A stretch of DNA of 52,895 nt from Acholeplasmataceae bacterium UBA6190 (GCA_002422045.1 DITG01000051.1:4890-57784); one strand, 5' to 3'; shown: positions 25,139 to 34,134, counted from the stretch's first letter. Program-made: numbers and translations. The notes: a model not told the origin generated them from the sequence alone.

Positions 25139-26299
25139 TTGAATTCAAAACGTTTTAAATGGGTTATCATTTCAATCATCTCATTCACTTTCCTCTTCAA
25201 CATGGGAATTTCTTTTGCTTATTGGGCTTCCTCAATTCAAAGTGACGCCGATACAGGCATAGGTACACTCTCAATTGGCACATGGGATATGCTCCCTCCG
25301 GGATATGTCGGAGTATCCCAAGATGGAATAGGATCTTTCATCACACTCGATGAAATCGGAACGACAAACTATCCGTTAACTGGGAATTACATTTTGGTTT
25401 CAAACATCAACTGGAACAATGCCGCATTCACACCCATTGGCGGAGCAAGTGGTACATTCAGTGGTATATTTCTTGGCAATGGCTATGTCATTTCCAATAT
25501 CAACATCACAACCGTTCAATCACATGTAGGATTATTTGCACGAAACTCAGGGACGATTACTGGTCTCAGTTTGACGGGTTTAACACTTTCTGTCTCAACA
25601 GCCGTGGATACATTTGCAGGTGGCATCGTGGGTGCTAACACAGGCACGATCACGAAGTCCTATGTGACAGGTACACTCACAGTATCGTCTACCATTGAAA
25701 GTTCAGTCAATCCTGCGTTCAATTACGTGTATGCTGGAGGTATAGCAGGTACCAACTCAGGCACGATTTCAGATAGTCATGCCGGTGTGAATGTCTCAGC
25801 ATCTCTTTCAGTGAATGTTCAAGGGGGTAACAGACAATCGAATGCACTGACCTATGCTGGTGGTCTGGTGGGCAGAAATACCGTCTTTGAAGGTGTCATG
25901 CGCACGTATGCAACAGGTACTGTCAGCTCTAGCGCAACCGCGACTGCAAATGGTAACTCCACAGGAAATGCAACAGCCTATTCAGGAGGACTTGTCGGAC
26001 ACAGCACTGTTAGTGGTGGTGTCAAGTTCGGATTTGCTACAGGGAATGTCACTTATGTCACAGCAGGTAAAACCACCAATACGCGTTTCGTTGGAGGTTT
26101 GAATGGTTTAGGGGATGCAACCAACGGTTATCGTTTATCCACTCAGACAGTCACAGGCGCAACCAATTCAATTGGATCATCAGCTACTGAAGCAAACCTG
26201 AAATCAGAGGCATTTGTCACAGCAAACCTTTCATTCAATACCAATGATTGGTCATTTGATGGAACGAACTATCCAAGAATCATTGGCAACAGCTACTAA
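25139..26299 (+). CDS. Secreted GLUG-repeat protein with SipW-like signal
   Basis: A 386-residue exported protein starting with TTG. The N-terminus FKWVIISIISFTFLFNMGISFAYW followed by ASSIQSDADTGIGTLSIGTWD resembles TasA/camelysin-type proteins processed by the SipW-class signal peptidase (cleavage near a YW-A-S site, then a GTL-x-IG segment). The mature part holds at least five GLUG-type repeats, e.g. FAGGIVGANTGTITKSYVTG, YAGGIAGTNSGTISDSHAG, YAGGLVGRNT and YSGGLVGHST, typical of cell-surface beta-solenoids. No Cys and no anchor is seen. The start has only a GCAGG site eight bases away. It is monocistronic. No sipW or tasA gene is nearby. Confidence 0.8.
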   Translation: MNSKRFKWVIISIISFTFLFNMGISFAYWASSIQSDADTGIGTLSIGTWDMLPPGYVGVSQDGIGSFITLDEIGTTNYPLTGNYILVSNINWNNAAFTPIGGASGTFSGIFLGNGYVISNINITTVQSHVGLFARNSGTITGLSLTGLTLSVSTAVDTFAGGIVGANTGTITKSYVTGTLTVSSTIESSVNPAFNYVYAGGIAGTNSGTISDSHAGVNVSASLSVNVQGGNRQSNALTYAGGLVGRNTVFEGVMRTYATGTVSSSATATANGNSTGNATAYSGGLVGHSTVSGGVKFGFATGNVTYVTAGKTTNTRFVGGLNGLGDATNGYRLSTQTVTGATNSIGSSATEANLKSEAFVTANLSFNTNDWSFDGTNYPRIIGNSY

Positions 26300-26303
26300 A
26301 TCC

Positions 26304-26329
26304 AAGAGGAACATTTGTTTCCTCTTTTT
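26304..26329 (+). terminator. Terminator after GLUG protein
   Basis: Stem AAGAGGAA/TTCCTCTT followed by TTTC; it ends the plus-strand gene just before the convergent operon's own terminator. Confidence 0.75.
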
Positions 26330-26336
26330 CATAAAA

Positions 26337-26367
26337 AAAGTCGACGCCTGTTGAGCGTTGACTTTTC
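26337..26367 (-). terminator. Terminator of the kinase-phosphatase operon
   Basis: On the minus strand AAAAGTCAACGC pairs with GCGTCGACTTTT (one mismatch) and is followed by TTT; it lies just after the stop at 26371. Confidence 0.8.
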
Positions 26368-26370
26368 ATT

Positions 26371-26607
26371 TTAGTGTTTGATTTTAAACAACTTTCTTTT
26401 GATGATTTTCAGTTGAAGTCCGAATTTCTCACCCATTTTTTTCTTGAATGATTTTAGATAATCATGAAGCAATATCCATAAGAGATAAAACAACAACAGG
26501 AAGTGAATGATTCTGATCACAATCGCCATCACATCCGTATAGATTCGACTATCAAAAGCCAAAAGTAAAATGAATCCTGCAAGCAATAAGTTTCCGATGT
26601 TTTTCAT
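26371..26607 (-). CDS. Small membrane protein of the kinase operon
   Basis: A 78-residue protein with two hydrophobic segments (about 5-22 and 27-48) and a strongly basic C-terminal tail (KSFKKKMGEK...KIIKRKLFKIKH). Its start overlaps the previous stop by four bases. No family is recognised. Its place at the end of the VWA-PP2C-kinase operon suggests a membrane accessory to the kinase, whose own C-terminus is also hydrophobic. Confidence 0.65.
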   Translation of the reverse strand: MKNIGNLLLAGFILLLAFDSRIYTDVMAIVIRIIHFLLLFYLLWILLHDYLKSFKKKMGEKFGLQLKIIKRKLFKIKH

Positions 26608-26798
26608 AAGAATAAGAACCCCAGAAACAAGAAGATGAATACATAATAGAAATTGACCTTAATCGTTTTCTTAATGACTTGTTTGAACTCTTGAGGAATG
26701 ACTTGACGTCTTGATTTTTTGATGAACAAGATGATCATCCACACGACATTGATGATGCCCCAAGCCAGTGCTAGGTAAAGCATGATTTGACTGATCAT
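26604..26798 (-). CDS. Small membrane protein of the kinase operon
   Basis: A 64-residue protein with two predicted membrane helices (about 3-24 and 47-64) joined by a basic loop (KKSRRQVIPQEFKQVIKK). It overlaps the kinase stop and the next start by four bases each, so all three are coupled. Unknown family. Confidence 0.65.
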   Translation of the reverse strand: MISQIMLYLALAWGIINVVWMIILFIKKSRRQVIPQEFKQVIKKTIKVNFYYVFIFLFLGFLFL

Positions 26799-29389
26799 GA
26801 TGGATTACCTCCAAAAATGAGATCGTACCATTCAGATAACTGACCATACACATTTCCCAAGAAATTCATGATCTTGTCAAATCCGATGAAAGATTTGATC
26901 AATTCAAGTTTTTCAGAAAATGAAATCAACAGCAACAAATCGTTGAAGTTTTGAATGCGTGCAGTATTGATGACGTAAATCAACAAGATCATGAGTGCGG
27001 AAATGACACTGAAGTTAAACGCTTGATTGAAAAACAACATGCCATGGATGACACCTTTTTTATACTCAAGGACGAATTTTCTGATTTGCTCATGGCTTGA
27101 ACTGTCTCCGAGTGAACACACTGGACATCTGGATAATGACCTGTGATGATAATGAATTTCAGAAGTAGTACACTGCTTGGACTCAAAGATTAGTCTGGAC
27201 AGGACTCTTACCCACTCATTGGGAGAAGGACGATGTATCTTGAGTGGATCATTGAGCGTGAGTGCACGTTTCATTGTATGTTGATAATAGACTGGAAACA
27301 ACTCGACGAGCTTAGTCTTATCTTGAATATCAGCCAAAGCAACAGTCGATTGATGCAAATACCAATTGTTTTCAACAAAGAAAGATATTGGCTTTGTAAC
27401 AAGCTTATACGTTCCTTTGTAAGGATGCCCATCGTGTAAAAGATGATGAATGATGACACCCAGATGATACCTGATCGATGAAGAGGCCAGATGATCATAT
27501 TTGATTTCTAGTGGCACAGGAGGTGCCTTCTGTTCATCATCATGTTCAACCCAGATCGAGTTTGATTTTTCGAACTCGAAATCAATTTTTTTAACTTCCT
27601 GCTGAATCTCAAGTTTGATTTCTTCAGTCTTTGGCTTGGTCTTTGACTTGAGAGGTTTGTCAAAAGGAGAACGAATCAGTTCTAGATCTTTCATACGCTG
27701 TTCTTCAATACGCTTTTTCTCAGCTTCGATTGCTTTCTGTTTTTCAGCTTCAATCGCATCTAAGTGTTTTTGATATTTGGCAGCCAAATAGTATTCATGG
27801 GGTAGATATTCATCTCTTTGAAAGGCCATCGCTTTGAGTGATTCGTCATGGGAGGGCATGAAGACGACATCTGGAACAAATGGATTTAAGTCGTGATCGA
27901 CAAAAATCTGATTCAACTCAACAGTGACTTTTTCCTTTTCAAGTTTGGAAAACATATAAGCGATGTTTCTTGCAATTGTCATTTTGACCTTGTCAGTGAT
28001 TTTTTGTTTGCCCAGATGTGTATTTTTTAGGAGCTGTTGCAGTCTGGTCAGATGAGCAATATGCTGTGTTGTAAATCCGATGATTTTTTCGTTTTCACGA
28101 ATCAAGTGTTCGGGTAACGACATGAAAGCATCCAATTTCTTAAAGTGAGGATCACTTTTTAGCACTTCGATTCGTTTGGCAAAATCGTATTTTTCAGCCA
28201 TCTTCGGATTGAAGAAGAAAGCCAGTTTCTTAGCATTTTTTATGGTGTAATATTTGCCGCTGATGGTTTCTTCATACACATAGTTCTCATCGACTGTGAT
28301 CGGTTTGTCATCAGTGTCGTACTTGACATATTTCTTAGAAATCGTCTTGAAATATTCGATCAAGTAATCATAATCCTTTGTTTGTTCCTTGGCACAGATC
28401 GGACATTTTTGAAAGTGAGAAGGGTAATAGTGAGTCGCTTGTTTCTTGCATTTTTTTGCAGTTTCTTTCACCATCTTCAGATTGGTGACCCACTCATCAG
28501 CAGATGGACGATGCTCTGCACCCTTTTCGAATGCACGAATGAATAACTCTTGTATGTGTTTTGGGAAGAATCCGAAAGGCATTGCATTCTTCGGTGGGAT
28601 GATATTGTTCTGAGTTGTAAAGTAGGGGAATATTTCATTTTCCATCGTGTAGTTGATTGCATTTCCGTCAAATCCTGGAATACCTTTGATACGTGCTGAA
28701 AAAGGATGAACACCCATCGAGAGAATTTGAAAGATTAAAATGGCAAGTCCGTAATTATCATGATTCGGTGTACGCTTGACTTCAATCGATGAACGTTTTT
28801 TTTCTTCAATCACTTCAGGTGGTGTGTAGTCTGGGGTAAACACCTTGCAATGATAGAGTGTCGCATCGACGAGTACTTGGAATGAATCCGTATCGACCAC
28901 ACCAATTTCAAATCCCGGATACACGAAAAAGTCAGATGTGTTGATATCTCCGATGACAGTATCGTTTTGATGGAGATAGTGCATCACTTTCGCGAGATTG
29001 ATGGCAATCACCAGTCTGTCATACCAAGTGATGGAAGGGAACTTTGTTTTCTGCAAGCCCGGTGTGATGACATGTGAGAGTTGGTTTTTAGCTTGAACAC
29101 GTCGCATCACATAACCGACAAACCGTTTATTCTCATCATAGACGACATAGCTTGGCCATGCAATGATGGTAAGGCCGTTATAATCCAAAAGACCTGGCTT
29201 CTTAGAAACCATGGCTTTGATTTTCGGTTCAATGTCCTTCATGCGTTCAAGGGCACGATCCGAATAAATCTTGACGAGAATGTTTGGATTTTTAGCGAGT
29301 TTGTAGACACTACCTTCCCCGCCCGATCCAATCGGTTTCGAGTCATCGATTAGGATTTTATTGCCATCATCCAAATAAAACTTTCTCAC
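26795..29389 (-). CDS. Ser/Thr kinase-pseudokinase fusion with Cys-rich motifs and membrane tail
   Basis: An 864-residue protein. Residues 1-310 are a kinase of the TerY-P/YegI kind: glycine loop GSGGEGSVY (21-29), Lys40 in LVKIY, catalytic loop VIGDINTSDFFV (Asp148) and VDTDSF (Asp166) in place of DFG, then RPSADEW. A CPIC motif (Cys329-Cys332) after Cys314 follows, typical for this class. Residues about 370-735 repeat the same order in degenerate form: GKYYTIKNAKKLAFFF (Lys lost), ENEKIIGF, VTVELNQIFVDHD (catalytic Asp lost), then, after a charged helical insert (540-625), YHLGVIIHHLLHDGHPY, RPSPNEW and CPVC (755-758). Two hydrophobic segments close the chain (about 788-808 and 814-824). 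Coupled to PP2C upstream by a four-base overlap. Confidence 0.87.
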   Translation of the reverse strand: MRKFYLDDGNKILIDDSKPIGSGGEGSVYKLAKNPNILVKIYSDRALERMKDIEPKIKAMVSKKPGLLDYNGLTIIAWPSYVVYDENKRFVGYVMRRVQAKNQLSHVITPGLQKTKFPSITWYDRLVIAINLAKVMHYLHQNDTVIGDINTSDFFVYPGFEIGVVDTDSFQVLVDATLYHCKVFTPDYTPPEVIEEKKRSSIEVKRTPNHDNYGLAILIFQILSMGVHPFSARIKGIPGFDGNAINYTMENEIFPYFTTQNNIIPPKNAMPFGFFPKHIQELFIRAFEKGAEHRPSADEWVTNLKMVKETAKKCKKQATHYYPSHFQKCPICAKEQTKDYDYLIEYFKTISKKYVKYDTDDKPITVDENYVYEETISGKYYTIKNAKKLAFFFNPKMAEKYDFAKRIEVLKSDPHFKKLDAFMSLPEHLIRENEKIIGFTTQHIAHLTRLQQLLKNTHLGKQKITDKVKMTIARNIAYMFSKLEKEKVTVELNQIFVDHDLNPFVPDVVFMPSHDESLKAMAFQRDEYLPHEYYLAAKYQKHLDAIEAEKQKAIEAEKKRIEEQRMKDLELIRSPFDKPLKSKTKPKTEEIKLEIQQEVKKIDFEFEKSNSIWVEHDDEQKAPPVPLEIKYDHLASSSIRYHLGVIIHHLLHDGHPYKGTYKLVTKPISFFVENNWYLHQSTVALADIQDKTKLVELFPVYYQHTMKRALTLNDPLKIHRPSPNEWVRVLSRLIFESKQCTTSEIHYHHRSLSRCPVCSLGDSSSHEQIRKFVLEYKKGVIHGMLFFNQAFNFSVISALMILLIYVINTARIQNFNDLLLLISFSEKLELIKSFIGFDKIMNFLGNVYGQLSEWYDLIFGGNPS

Positions 29390-30138
29390 TCGGCCTCCAT
29401 TGAAACAAATAGCAAGGTTTTATCATCGTCTGTTTTCTTGCTGATCCGATCGGACTCAAGAAACTTTTCGAGCGATTTTTGAAAATAAAACTGATCAAAA
29501 TCCTCTCGCTCAAATACTTTAAAAAAAGGATCGTAAAACAATTTCGATACCTGATTGTCTTTTGCTGAAATCGATATCGATTCGATACCGTCACTCATCA
29601 ATGCAATCATCGGATAAAATGCATTAACTTTCTCAAAAATGCCATCTCCCACAGATTCAAGATTGCAGATTGAAAATGTCGCATTCGCATACTCACCCCT
29701 CTGTTGAGGAACGATCACATCGTAGCGATCACCAATCTTCCCAATCGCAGTACAATCACCAACCTGACCAAAGAATTGACGGTTTTTCAGAGTGATAAAT
29801 ACGAGTAGTGTCGCATTTAAGTCTTTGACGTTCAATCCATGATGATGGGCGGTATCAAATAACTTGTCGTTGGTTTCAATGAATGCTTCTTTGATGACTG
29901 TAATCACTTCATCATCGGTCATGGATGGATTGAGTTGATTCTGCAAAAAGTCAACAACAAACAAGGAAGCAGTTTGACTTCCCAGATCAGCATGTGATGC
30001 TGAACCCATACCGTCAGAGACACAGGCGATATAACCTAAGTTGTTGGGCAAAATGCGATAGGTGTGATGATCATGACAAGGTGTATCAGTGGAAAGATGC
30101 GAGGATCCGACAACCGATGCACCATACAGTTTAACCAA
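29386..30138 (-). CDS. PP2C-type Ser/Thr protein phosphatase
   Basis: A 250-residue PP2C. Metal-binding and core motifs are visible: ACVSDGMGSASHADLGS (Asp42-Gly43), LNATLLVF, GQVGDC, LMSDGIES and DDDKTLL (Asp238 region). It would reverse phosphorylation by the kinase encoded next, whose ATG overlaps its stop by four bases. It follows the VWA gene after two bases. The VWA-PP2C-kinase trio matches the TerY-phosphatase-kinase module (YegL-YegK/PphC-YegI in E. coli). Confidence 0.9.
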   Translation of the reverse strand: MVKLYGASVVGSSHLSTDTPCHDHHTYRILPNNLGYIACVSDGMGSASHADLGSQTASLFVVDFLQNQLNPSMTDDEVITVIKEAFIETNDKLFDTAHHHGLNVKDLNATLLVFITLKNRQFFGQVGDCTAIGKIGDRYDVIVPQQRGEYANATFSICNLESVGDGIFEKVNAFYPMIALMSDGIESISISAKDNQVSKLFYDPFFKVFEREDFDQFYFQKSLEKFLESDRISKKTDDDKTLLFVSMEAE

Positions 30139-30140
30139 GA

Positions 30141-30839
30141 TTAGACCTCAAATTCGAAGACGTCATCAGACGGCTTCTCGAGTTTGAGCGTATCGCCAAC
30201 TCTTGAGGATGATACTGACGACAGTGAAGAGGAAACCCACTGGAACAATTCCTTGAAATTCAGTCCGTTCAACTTGAAGACGCGGTCTTTAGATCCGGAG
30301 ATCTGACGGAGTCTTTCAATGTTTGCACTTTCGACACCAATACCAAAGAAAATGACTTTCTTGCTCATGATGGCGCCTTGCAACATACCCGCAGCTTCTT
30401 GAACATTATCCGTAGGTTCACCATCAGTGATGACAAATAACCAAGGGCGATAATAAGAAATCCCTGCAGTTCTGTATTCTGCCTTACGGTTCTCAATCGA
30501 TTTCAAAGCAGTCACAATGGCTTCGCCCATCGGTGTCATGCCGTTGACTTTGAGTTCTGGTGCCTGTGATTCTGAAACGGTAGCAAACGGCTGAATGACA
30601 GAAACAGTTTGTCCGAAGGTGATGACAGACAAATCAACTCTGACCGATGCCAAATCATCATCTCTTAAGGCTGCATAAAGTGCATGCACTCCTTCGTTGA
30701 GTTGATTGATTGGATTACCTGTCATCGAATAAGAAGTGTCTAGAAGTAGAACCACCGGACATCTCGGTTCTGGATTGTCTAGCAAAGCTTCATCGACAAC
30801 TTCTTTTTCAAACTCAAAATCTTTCTTCAAATCGTTCAT
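30141..30839 (-). CDS. VWA domain protein, TerY/YegL-like
   Basis: A 232-residue soluble VWA protein with a complete MIDAS: Asp34-x-Ser36-x-Ser38 (LLDTSYSMTG), Thr102 (GMTPMGEA) and Asp139 (VITDGEPTD). TerY-like VWA proteins bind a divalent metal and partner proteins and travel with PP2C and a kinase, as here. The ATG at 30839 has GAGAGG upstream; a TTG two codons earlier is less likely. An acidic N-terminal leader precedes the domain. Confidence 0.9.
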   Translation of the reverse strand: MNDLKKDFEFEKEVVDEALLDNPEPRCPVVLLLDTSYSMTGNPINQLNEGVHALYAALRDDDLASVRVDLSVITFGQTVSVIQPFATVSESQAPELKVNGMTPMGEAIVTALKSIENRKAEYRTAGISYYRPWLFVITDGEPTDNVQEAAGMLQGAIMSKKVIFFGIGVESANIERLRQISGSKDRVFKLNGLNFKELFQWVSSSLSSVSSSRVGDTLKLEKPSDDVFEFEV

Positions 30840-30867
30840 GGTCAATACCTCTCTTGTTTATATTTTT

Positions 30868-31557
30868 TTAAAGGATGAACAATATCACTATCGAAATCAT
30901 CATTGCTTTCAGGCTGTATTTTGTCCTGAGGTAGACGATGCAAGCAAACACAATGTACAAAGCAAAGAAAGCAAGTCTGATCCAATCAAATCCTGAAGGA
31001 GAAGATCCTAATACCCATCCGAATGCGGCAAGTGCAACACATGCTCTAAATAATACAGTAGAATCGACATCTAAACCCATTTTCTTGATTTGAAACAAAT
31101 AGACGATGAAGAGTGAGATATAAATTGAAATTAGGATTGTACCCATCAGATAAAGGCAATAGATGAGTAAAGACGTATCCACGAATGTTTGGTTGAATCT
31201 GCTGCCTGTCAAGTATCCGATCAGTCCATAATGAAAGTCTAGTTCGAAATACTGTAAGAAGAACTGCGTGATCGCAACCACCATGGCGGATGCGATGAAC
31301 ACTTTGAAGAATACAGAAAAATTGAATTGACTATATTTTTTACCGACGGTGAAATGATATAGGTTGATGACAAGCATACCAAAGAAGACAATCTGAATGG
31401 CATAGATGAGTTCATAACTGTATCCTTGAAAGAGTTCACCGAAGAATGTCAGATTCCAGGCTGTCTCATCAAAAAAAACATAGAGATAAAAGGCACCCCA
31501 AAGCAGGGAACCGATTAAAATCTTGTTGATATGCTGATAGACCGGATTCGAATTCAA
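30868..31557 (-). CDS. Polytopic membrane protein heading the VWA-PP2C-kinase operon
   Basis: A 229-residue protein with six to seven hydrophobic helices and short loops (e.g. about 13-29, 44-64, 78-100, 123-146, 163-181, 185-203, 211-229). No family recognised. It begins with TTG behind a very strong AAGGAGGGG site. It is 28 bases upstream of the VWA gene and shares the TATAAT promoter ahead of it, so it likely belongs to the same signalling unit, possibly as membrane sensor or target. Confidence 0.75.
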   Translation of the reverse strand: MNSNPVYQHINKILIGSLLWGAFYLYVFFDETAWNLTFFGELFQGYSYELIYAIQIVFFGMLVINLYHFTVGKKYSQFNFSVFFKVFIASAMVVAITQFFLQYFELDFHYGLIGYLTGSRFNQTFVDTSLLIYCLYLMGTILISIYISLFIVYLFQIKKMGLDVDSTVLFRACVALAAFGWVLGSSPSGFDWIRLAFFALYIVFACIVYLRTKYSLKAMMISIVILFIL

Positions 31558-31590
31558 AAACTCCCCTCCTTCAAGCTTCTATTAGTTTAT

Positions 31591-31620
31591 ATTATATAAC
31601 ATTGCTCATCCTTTTGTCTT
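31591..31620 (-). promoter_or_regulatory. Promoter of the VWA-PP2C-kinase operon
   Basis: On the minus strand TATAAT (31596-31591) is preceded at 18 bases by AAGACA (31620-31615), a partial -35. It lies about 35 bases before the TTG start. Confidence 0.5.
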
Positions 31621-31725
31621 ATCCTGCGTGTTTTATCGTTTTGGTTAAAATTGTGTTAAATTTGAACTTCAAAACATCGCTTTATTTAAAAATGTGCTAA
31701 TATCGATATGAAAGGGTGTGCACAT

Positions 31726-32985
31726 ATGTTTAAACTCAAAGGATTTTCCAAAAAAGAAAGAAGCTGGATACTCTATGATATTGCCAATTCAGCCTATATT
31801 CTCACCATCGTCACCGTTTTATTTCCAATCTATTATGAAAGTATTGCTGCTCACATCGATAACCGAGTTCAAATCTTTGCACTTGTGACTGCGGGTATTG
31901 CACTGACAGATGCGCTTTTGTCACCAATCATCGGTGCTCTATCCAACTATCGGGGCAATAAACAGAAATTTTTCGTATTCTTCCTAATCTTGGGTCTGGT
32001 TGGTGGATTTGCGCTCATCATTCCAGGACTTCAATTGGTTGCCTTACTCATCGCTTTTGCAATCTCTTCGATTGGCTATAACGTTGCCATCGTATTGTAT
32101 GATGCGTTTTTAATGGATGTGACTGATGAATCTAGAATGGATACAGTCAGTTCTGCCGGATATGCTTGGGGATATATCGGATCGATGATTCCTTTTGCAG
32201 TCGCGATCTTACCCTATGCAATGGTCACCTTGGGATTCCTTGATCCGCAATTTGAAACACTCGCGATATCGTTTGCATTCATCGTCGCACTGGTCTGGTG
32301 GCTCGTGTTCTCTATTCCAATGCTCAAAGACGTCAAGCAAACTTACAATATTGAAACTGTCCAAAAACCACTCAAGGAAGCACTTAAGAGTCTTTTGAGA
32401 ACGTTCAAAGAAATCCGTTCATACCGATTCATCTTCATCTTCATGCTATCTTATTTGTTCTATATTGATGTGGTCAATACCGTGATTAGACTTGCGGTAA
32501 CGATCGGAAGTGCTTTGGGTGTTGGAGTCACTGTACTCCTCGGCGTCGTTGTCCTGGTACAACTCATCGCGTTCCCGTGTGCCATCCTCTACGGCAAGAT
32601 GGCAAAGAAATATGGTGGTAAAGTCATGATTTTCTATGGTATTGCCATTTATGCCATCACGATTCTCATCACATCCATGATCACAGAAGAAACCGTATGG
32701 CTCATGTGGGTCGTTGGCGTACTCGTGGGTTCTGCACAAGGCGGGATTCAATCCATTTCAAGAAGTTACTTTGCCAAAATGCTTCCTGTTGAAAAAGCCA
32801 ATGAATTCTTTGGATTCTTCAGCGTTTTCGGCAAGTTTTCAGGGATATTGTCACCTTTCCTATTAGCGATCTTCATCGGAGCATGGGGAACAAACAATGC
32901 AGTCTTAATCTTGCTGGTGCCACTCATCTTAGCAAGTGGTCTACTGTTGCTGGTTAAAACACAAAAAGCACCTTATGTTGGTTAA
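31726..32985 (+). CDS. MFS transporter, UMF1 (Atg22-like) family
   Basis: A 419-residue transporter with about twelve helices. The opening WILYDIANSAYILTIVTVLFPIYY is the UMF1/Atg22 signature, with later LSPIIGALSNYRGNKQKF (A-motif-like loop) and GSAQGGIQSISRSYFAKMLP, also typical. Bacterial members are thought to export small molecules; substrate unknown. The ATG at 31726 has AAAGGG upstream; an earlier in-frame ATG at 31708 has none. Divergent from the kinase operon. Confidence 0.9.
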   Translation: MFKLKGFSKKERSWILYDIANSAYILTIVTVLFPIYYESIAAHIDNRVQIFALVTAGIALTDALLSPIIGALSNYRGNKQKFFVFFLILGLVGGFALIIPGLQLVALLIAFAISSIGYNVAIVLYDAFLMDVTDESRMDTVSSAGYAWGYIGSMIPFAVAILPYAMVTLGFLDPQFETLAISFAFIVALVWWLVFSIPMLKDVKQTYNIETVQKPLKEALKSLLRTFKEIRSYRFIFIFMLSYLFYIDVVNTVIRLAVTIGSALGVGVTVLLGVVVLVQLIAFPCAILYGKMAKKYGGKVMIFYGIAIYAITILITSMITEETVWLMWVVGVLVGSAQGGIQSISRSYFAKMLPVEKANEFFGFFSVFGKFSGILSPFLLAIFIGAWGTNNAVLILLVPLILASGLLLLVKTQKAPYVG

Positions 32986-32987
32986 TG

Positions 32988-33023
32988 AAAGAAGCTTCCG
33001 TTATCTGGGAAGCTTCTTTTTTT
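32988..33023. terminator. Terminator overlapping the convergent gene's stop
   Basis: Twelve-base perfect stem AAAGAAGCTTCC/GGAAGCTTCTTT then a T-run. The stop codon of the minus-strand phospholipase-like gene (33001-33003) lies in the loop. Confidence 0.88.
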
Positions 33024-33969
33024 GATTGAACAGATTAAAATGTGTCATCTTTAAGTTCAGATTGACATCAACGCCGCTGTTGAATGACAAATTACCAAAG
33101 AGTGTCATGAAGTCACATGTTTGATGATTGAAGATGTAATCTGAACAACGCTCTATGAATGTCAATGTGCGATAATAGGCTCTGACATAAAGTTCTGGAA
33201 CACTTAAGGTAGAAGGCTGATGGGTGACCGGATGATACCAAGTTGTATGATTGAGATTTAAGTAGTCAAAATGCTCGTCATAGTTATGATAAGACAGATC
33301 TCTTAAGTGAATACGTTCTCTCTTGTTGAAAAGATCGACCATTGATAACAGCGTCTTTTTGATACCGAATCGGTCTTGAACATAACGCTTGCATGTCTGT
33401 TGCATGTGACGATAACCTTTGGCGTATAGCAACCCACCTAAGTCATTCTGATACACGGATTTTGCAACATGTTCCATGAAATCAACGATTTCTAAGGGGA
33501 CATCTTTCACTTCAAAGGTCAACGGACAAACCGGATACTGATGTGACCATTGGTTTAAAACGAGTTTGATGAAATGAATATCAACACGACGTTCGAATTT
33601 GACGTGAAGACCACGATGTGTGATGGATTTGATGTTATCTTGATGATAATCACCTGAATAGTGATAGATGTAAGGATGCACAATGGTATCTAAGGCATAA
33701 TGTGACAAAAAGCCAATGAAAAAGGAATACAGATTGATACTGTAGTTTTTTTTGACATAATCGAGCATTGAAATCAACATATCATTAATCCTGTGATCAT
33801 GCATATCATCAGCAAGTCCTAAAGACTGAATCTTATGAATATTCAGAGCATTGAAATAATAGGGATCAGGACCTTGGGCTCCCATTTTGACAAGATGCGG
33901 ATTCAGTTTGAGTTTTGATGTGCGACTTACGTCTTCAGCAAGCAGTGCATGCATATAAAAATCAGCCAT
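33001..33969 (-). CDS. Zn-dependent phospholipase C-like protein
   Basis: A 322-residue protein of the Zn_dep_PLPC (PF00882) type. The N-terminal ADFYMHALLAEDV, the DDMHDHRIND segment and the central FFIGFLSHYALDTIVHPYIYHY supply the His/Asp metal ligands. There is no signal peptide, unlike secreted clostridial phospholipase C. The start at 33969 is chosen for its GGAGA site and because the N-terminal residues of the mature enzyme family act as ligands; an upstream start at 34020 has no support. Substrate unknown; it stands alone. Confidence 0.82.
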   Translation of the reverse strand: MADFYMHALLAEDVSRTSKLKLNPHLVKMGAQGPDPYYFNALNIHKIQSLGLADDMHDHRINDMLISMLDYVKKNYSINLYSFFIGFLSHYALDTIVHPYIYHYSGDYHQDNIKSITHRGLHVKFERRVDIHFIKLVLNQWSHQYPVCPLTFEVKDVPLEIVDFMEHVAKSVYQNDLGGLLYAKGYRHMQQTCKRYVQDRFGIKKTLLSMVDLFNKRERIHLRDLSYHNYDEHFDYLNLNHTTWYHPVTHQPSTLSVPELYVRAYYRTLTFIERCSDYIFNHQTCDFMTLFGNLSFNSGVDVNLNLKMTHFNLFNQKKKLPR

Positions 33970-34089
33970 AGTATCTCCAACCTTCAAAACCATGATACAC
34001 CCTTCATCATAGATGAACACTTAATAAGCCCTGATTTTGCATAGATTTTACATGAAATCAAGGAGCATCACATTTACACATGCGCATTA

Positions 34090-34098
34090 TGGTATAAT
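34090..34098 (+). promoter_or_regulatory. Extended -10 promoter for the toroid-RsmH-transporter run
   Basis: TGGTATAAT at 34090-34098 is a perfect extended -10. A TTTACA at 34073-34078 is only 14 bases away and may be chance. The ATG at 34135 follows 36 bases later. Confidence 0.5.
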
Positions 34099-34134
34099 TT
34101 CAAATGATGAGTGATCATGAATCGAGGTGCTAGT

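Noticed and set aside
25854..26102. 82-residue frame overlapping the GLUG-repeat gene on the same strand
   Set aside because: It is an alternate frame of a repeat-rich gene and has no ribosome site or sensible composition.
26795..29389. Calling the first kinase domain inactive because DFG reads DTD
   Set aside because: The VDTDSF form is, as I recall it, usual in YegI/TerY-type kinases, and Lys40, Asp148 and Asp166 are all in place.
34073..34078. TTTACA as the -35 of the promoter at 34090-34098
   Set aside because: The spacing to the -10 is only 14 bases, so the extended -10 alone is reported.
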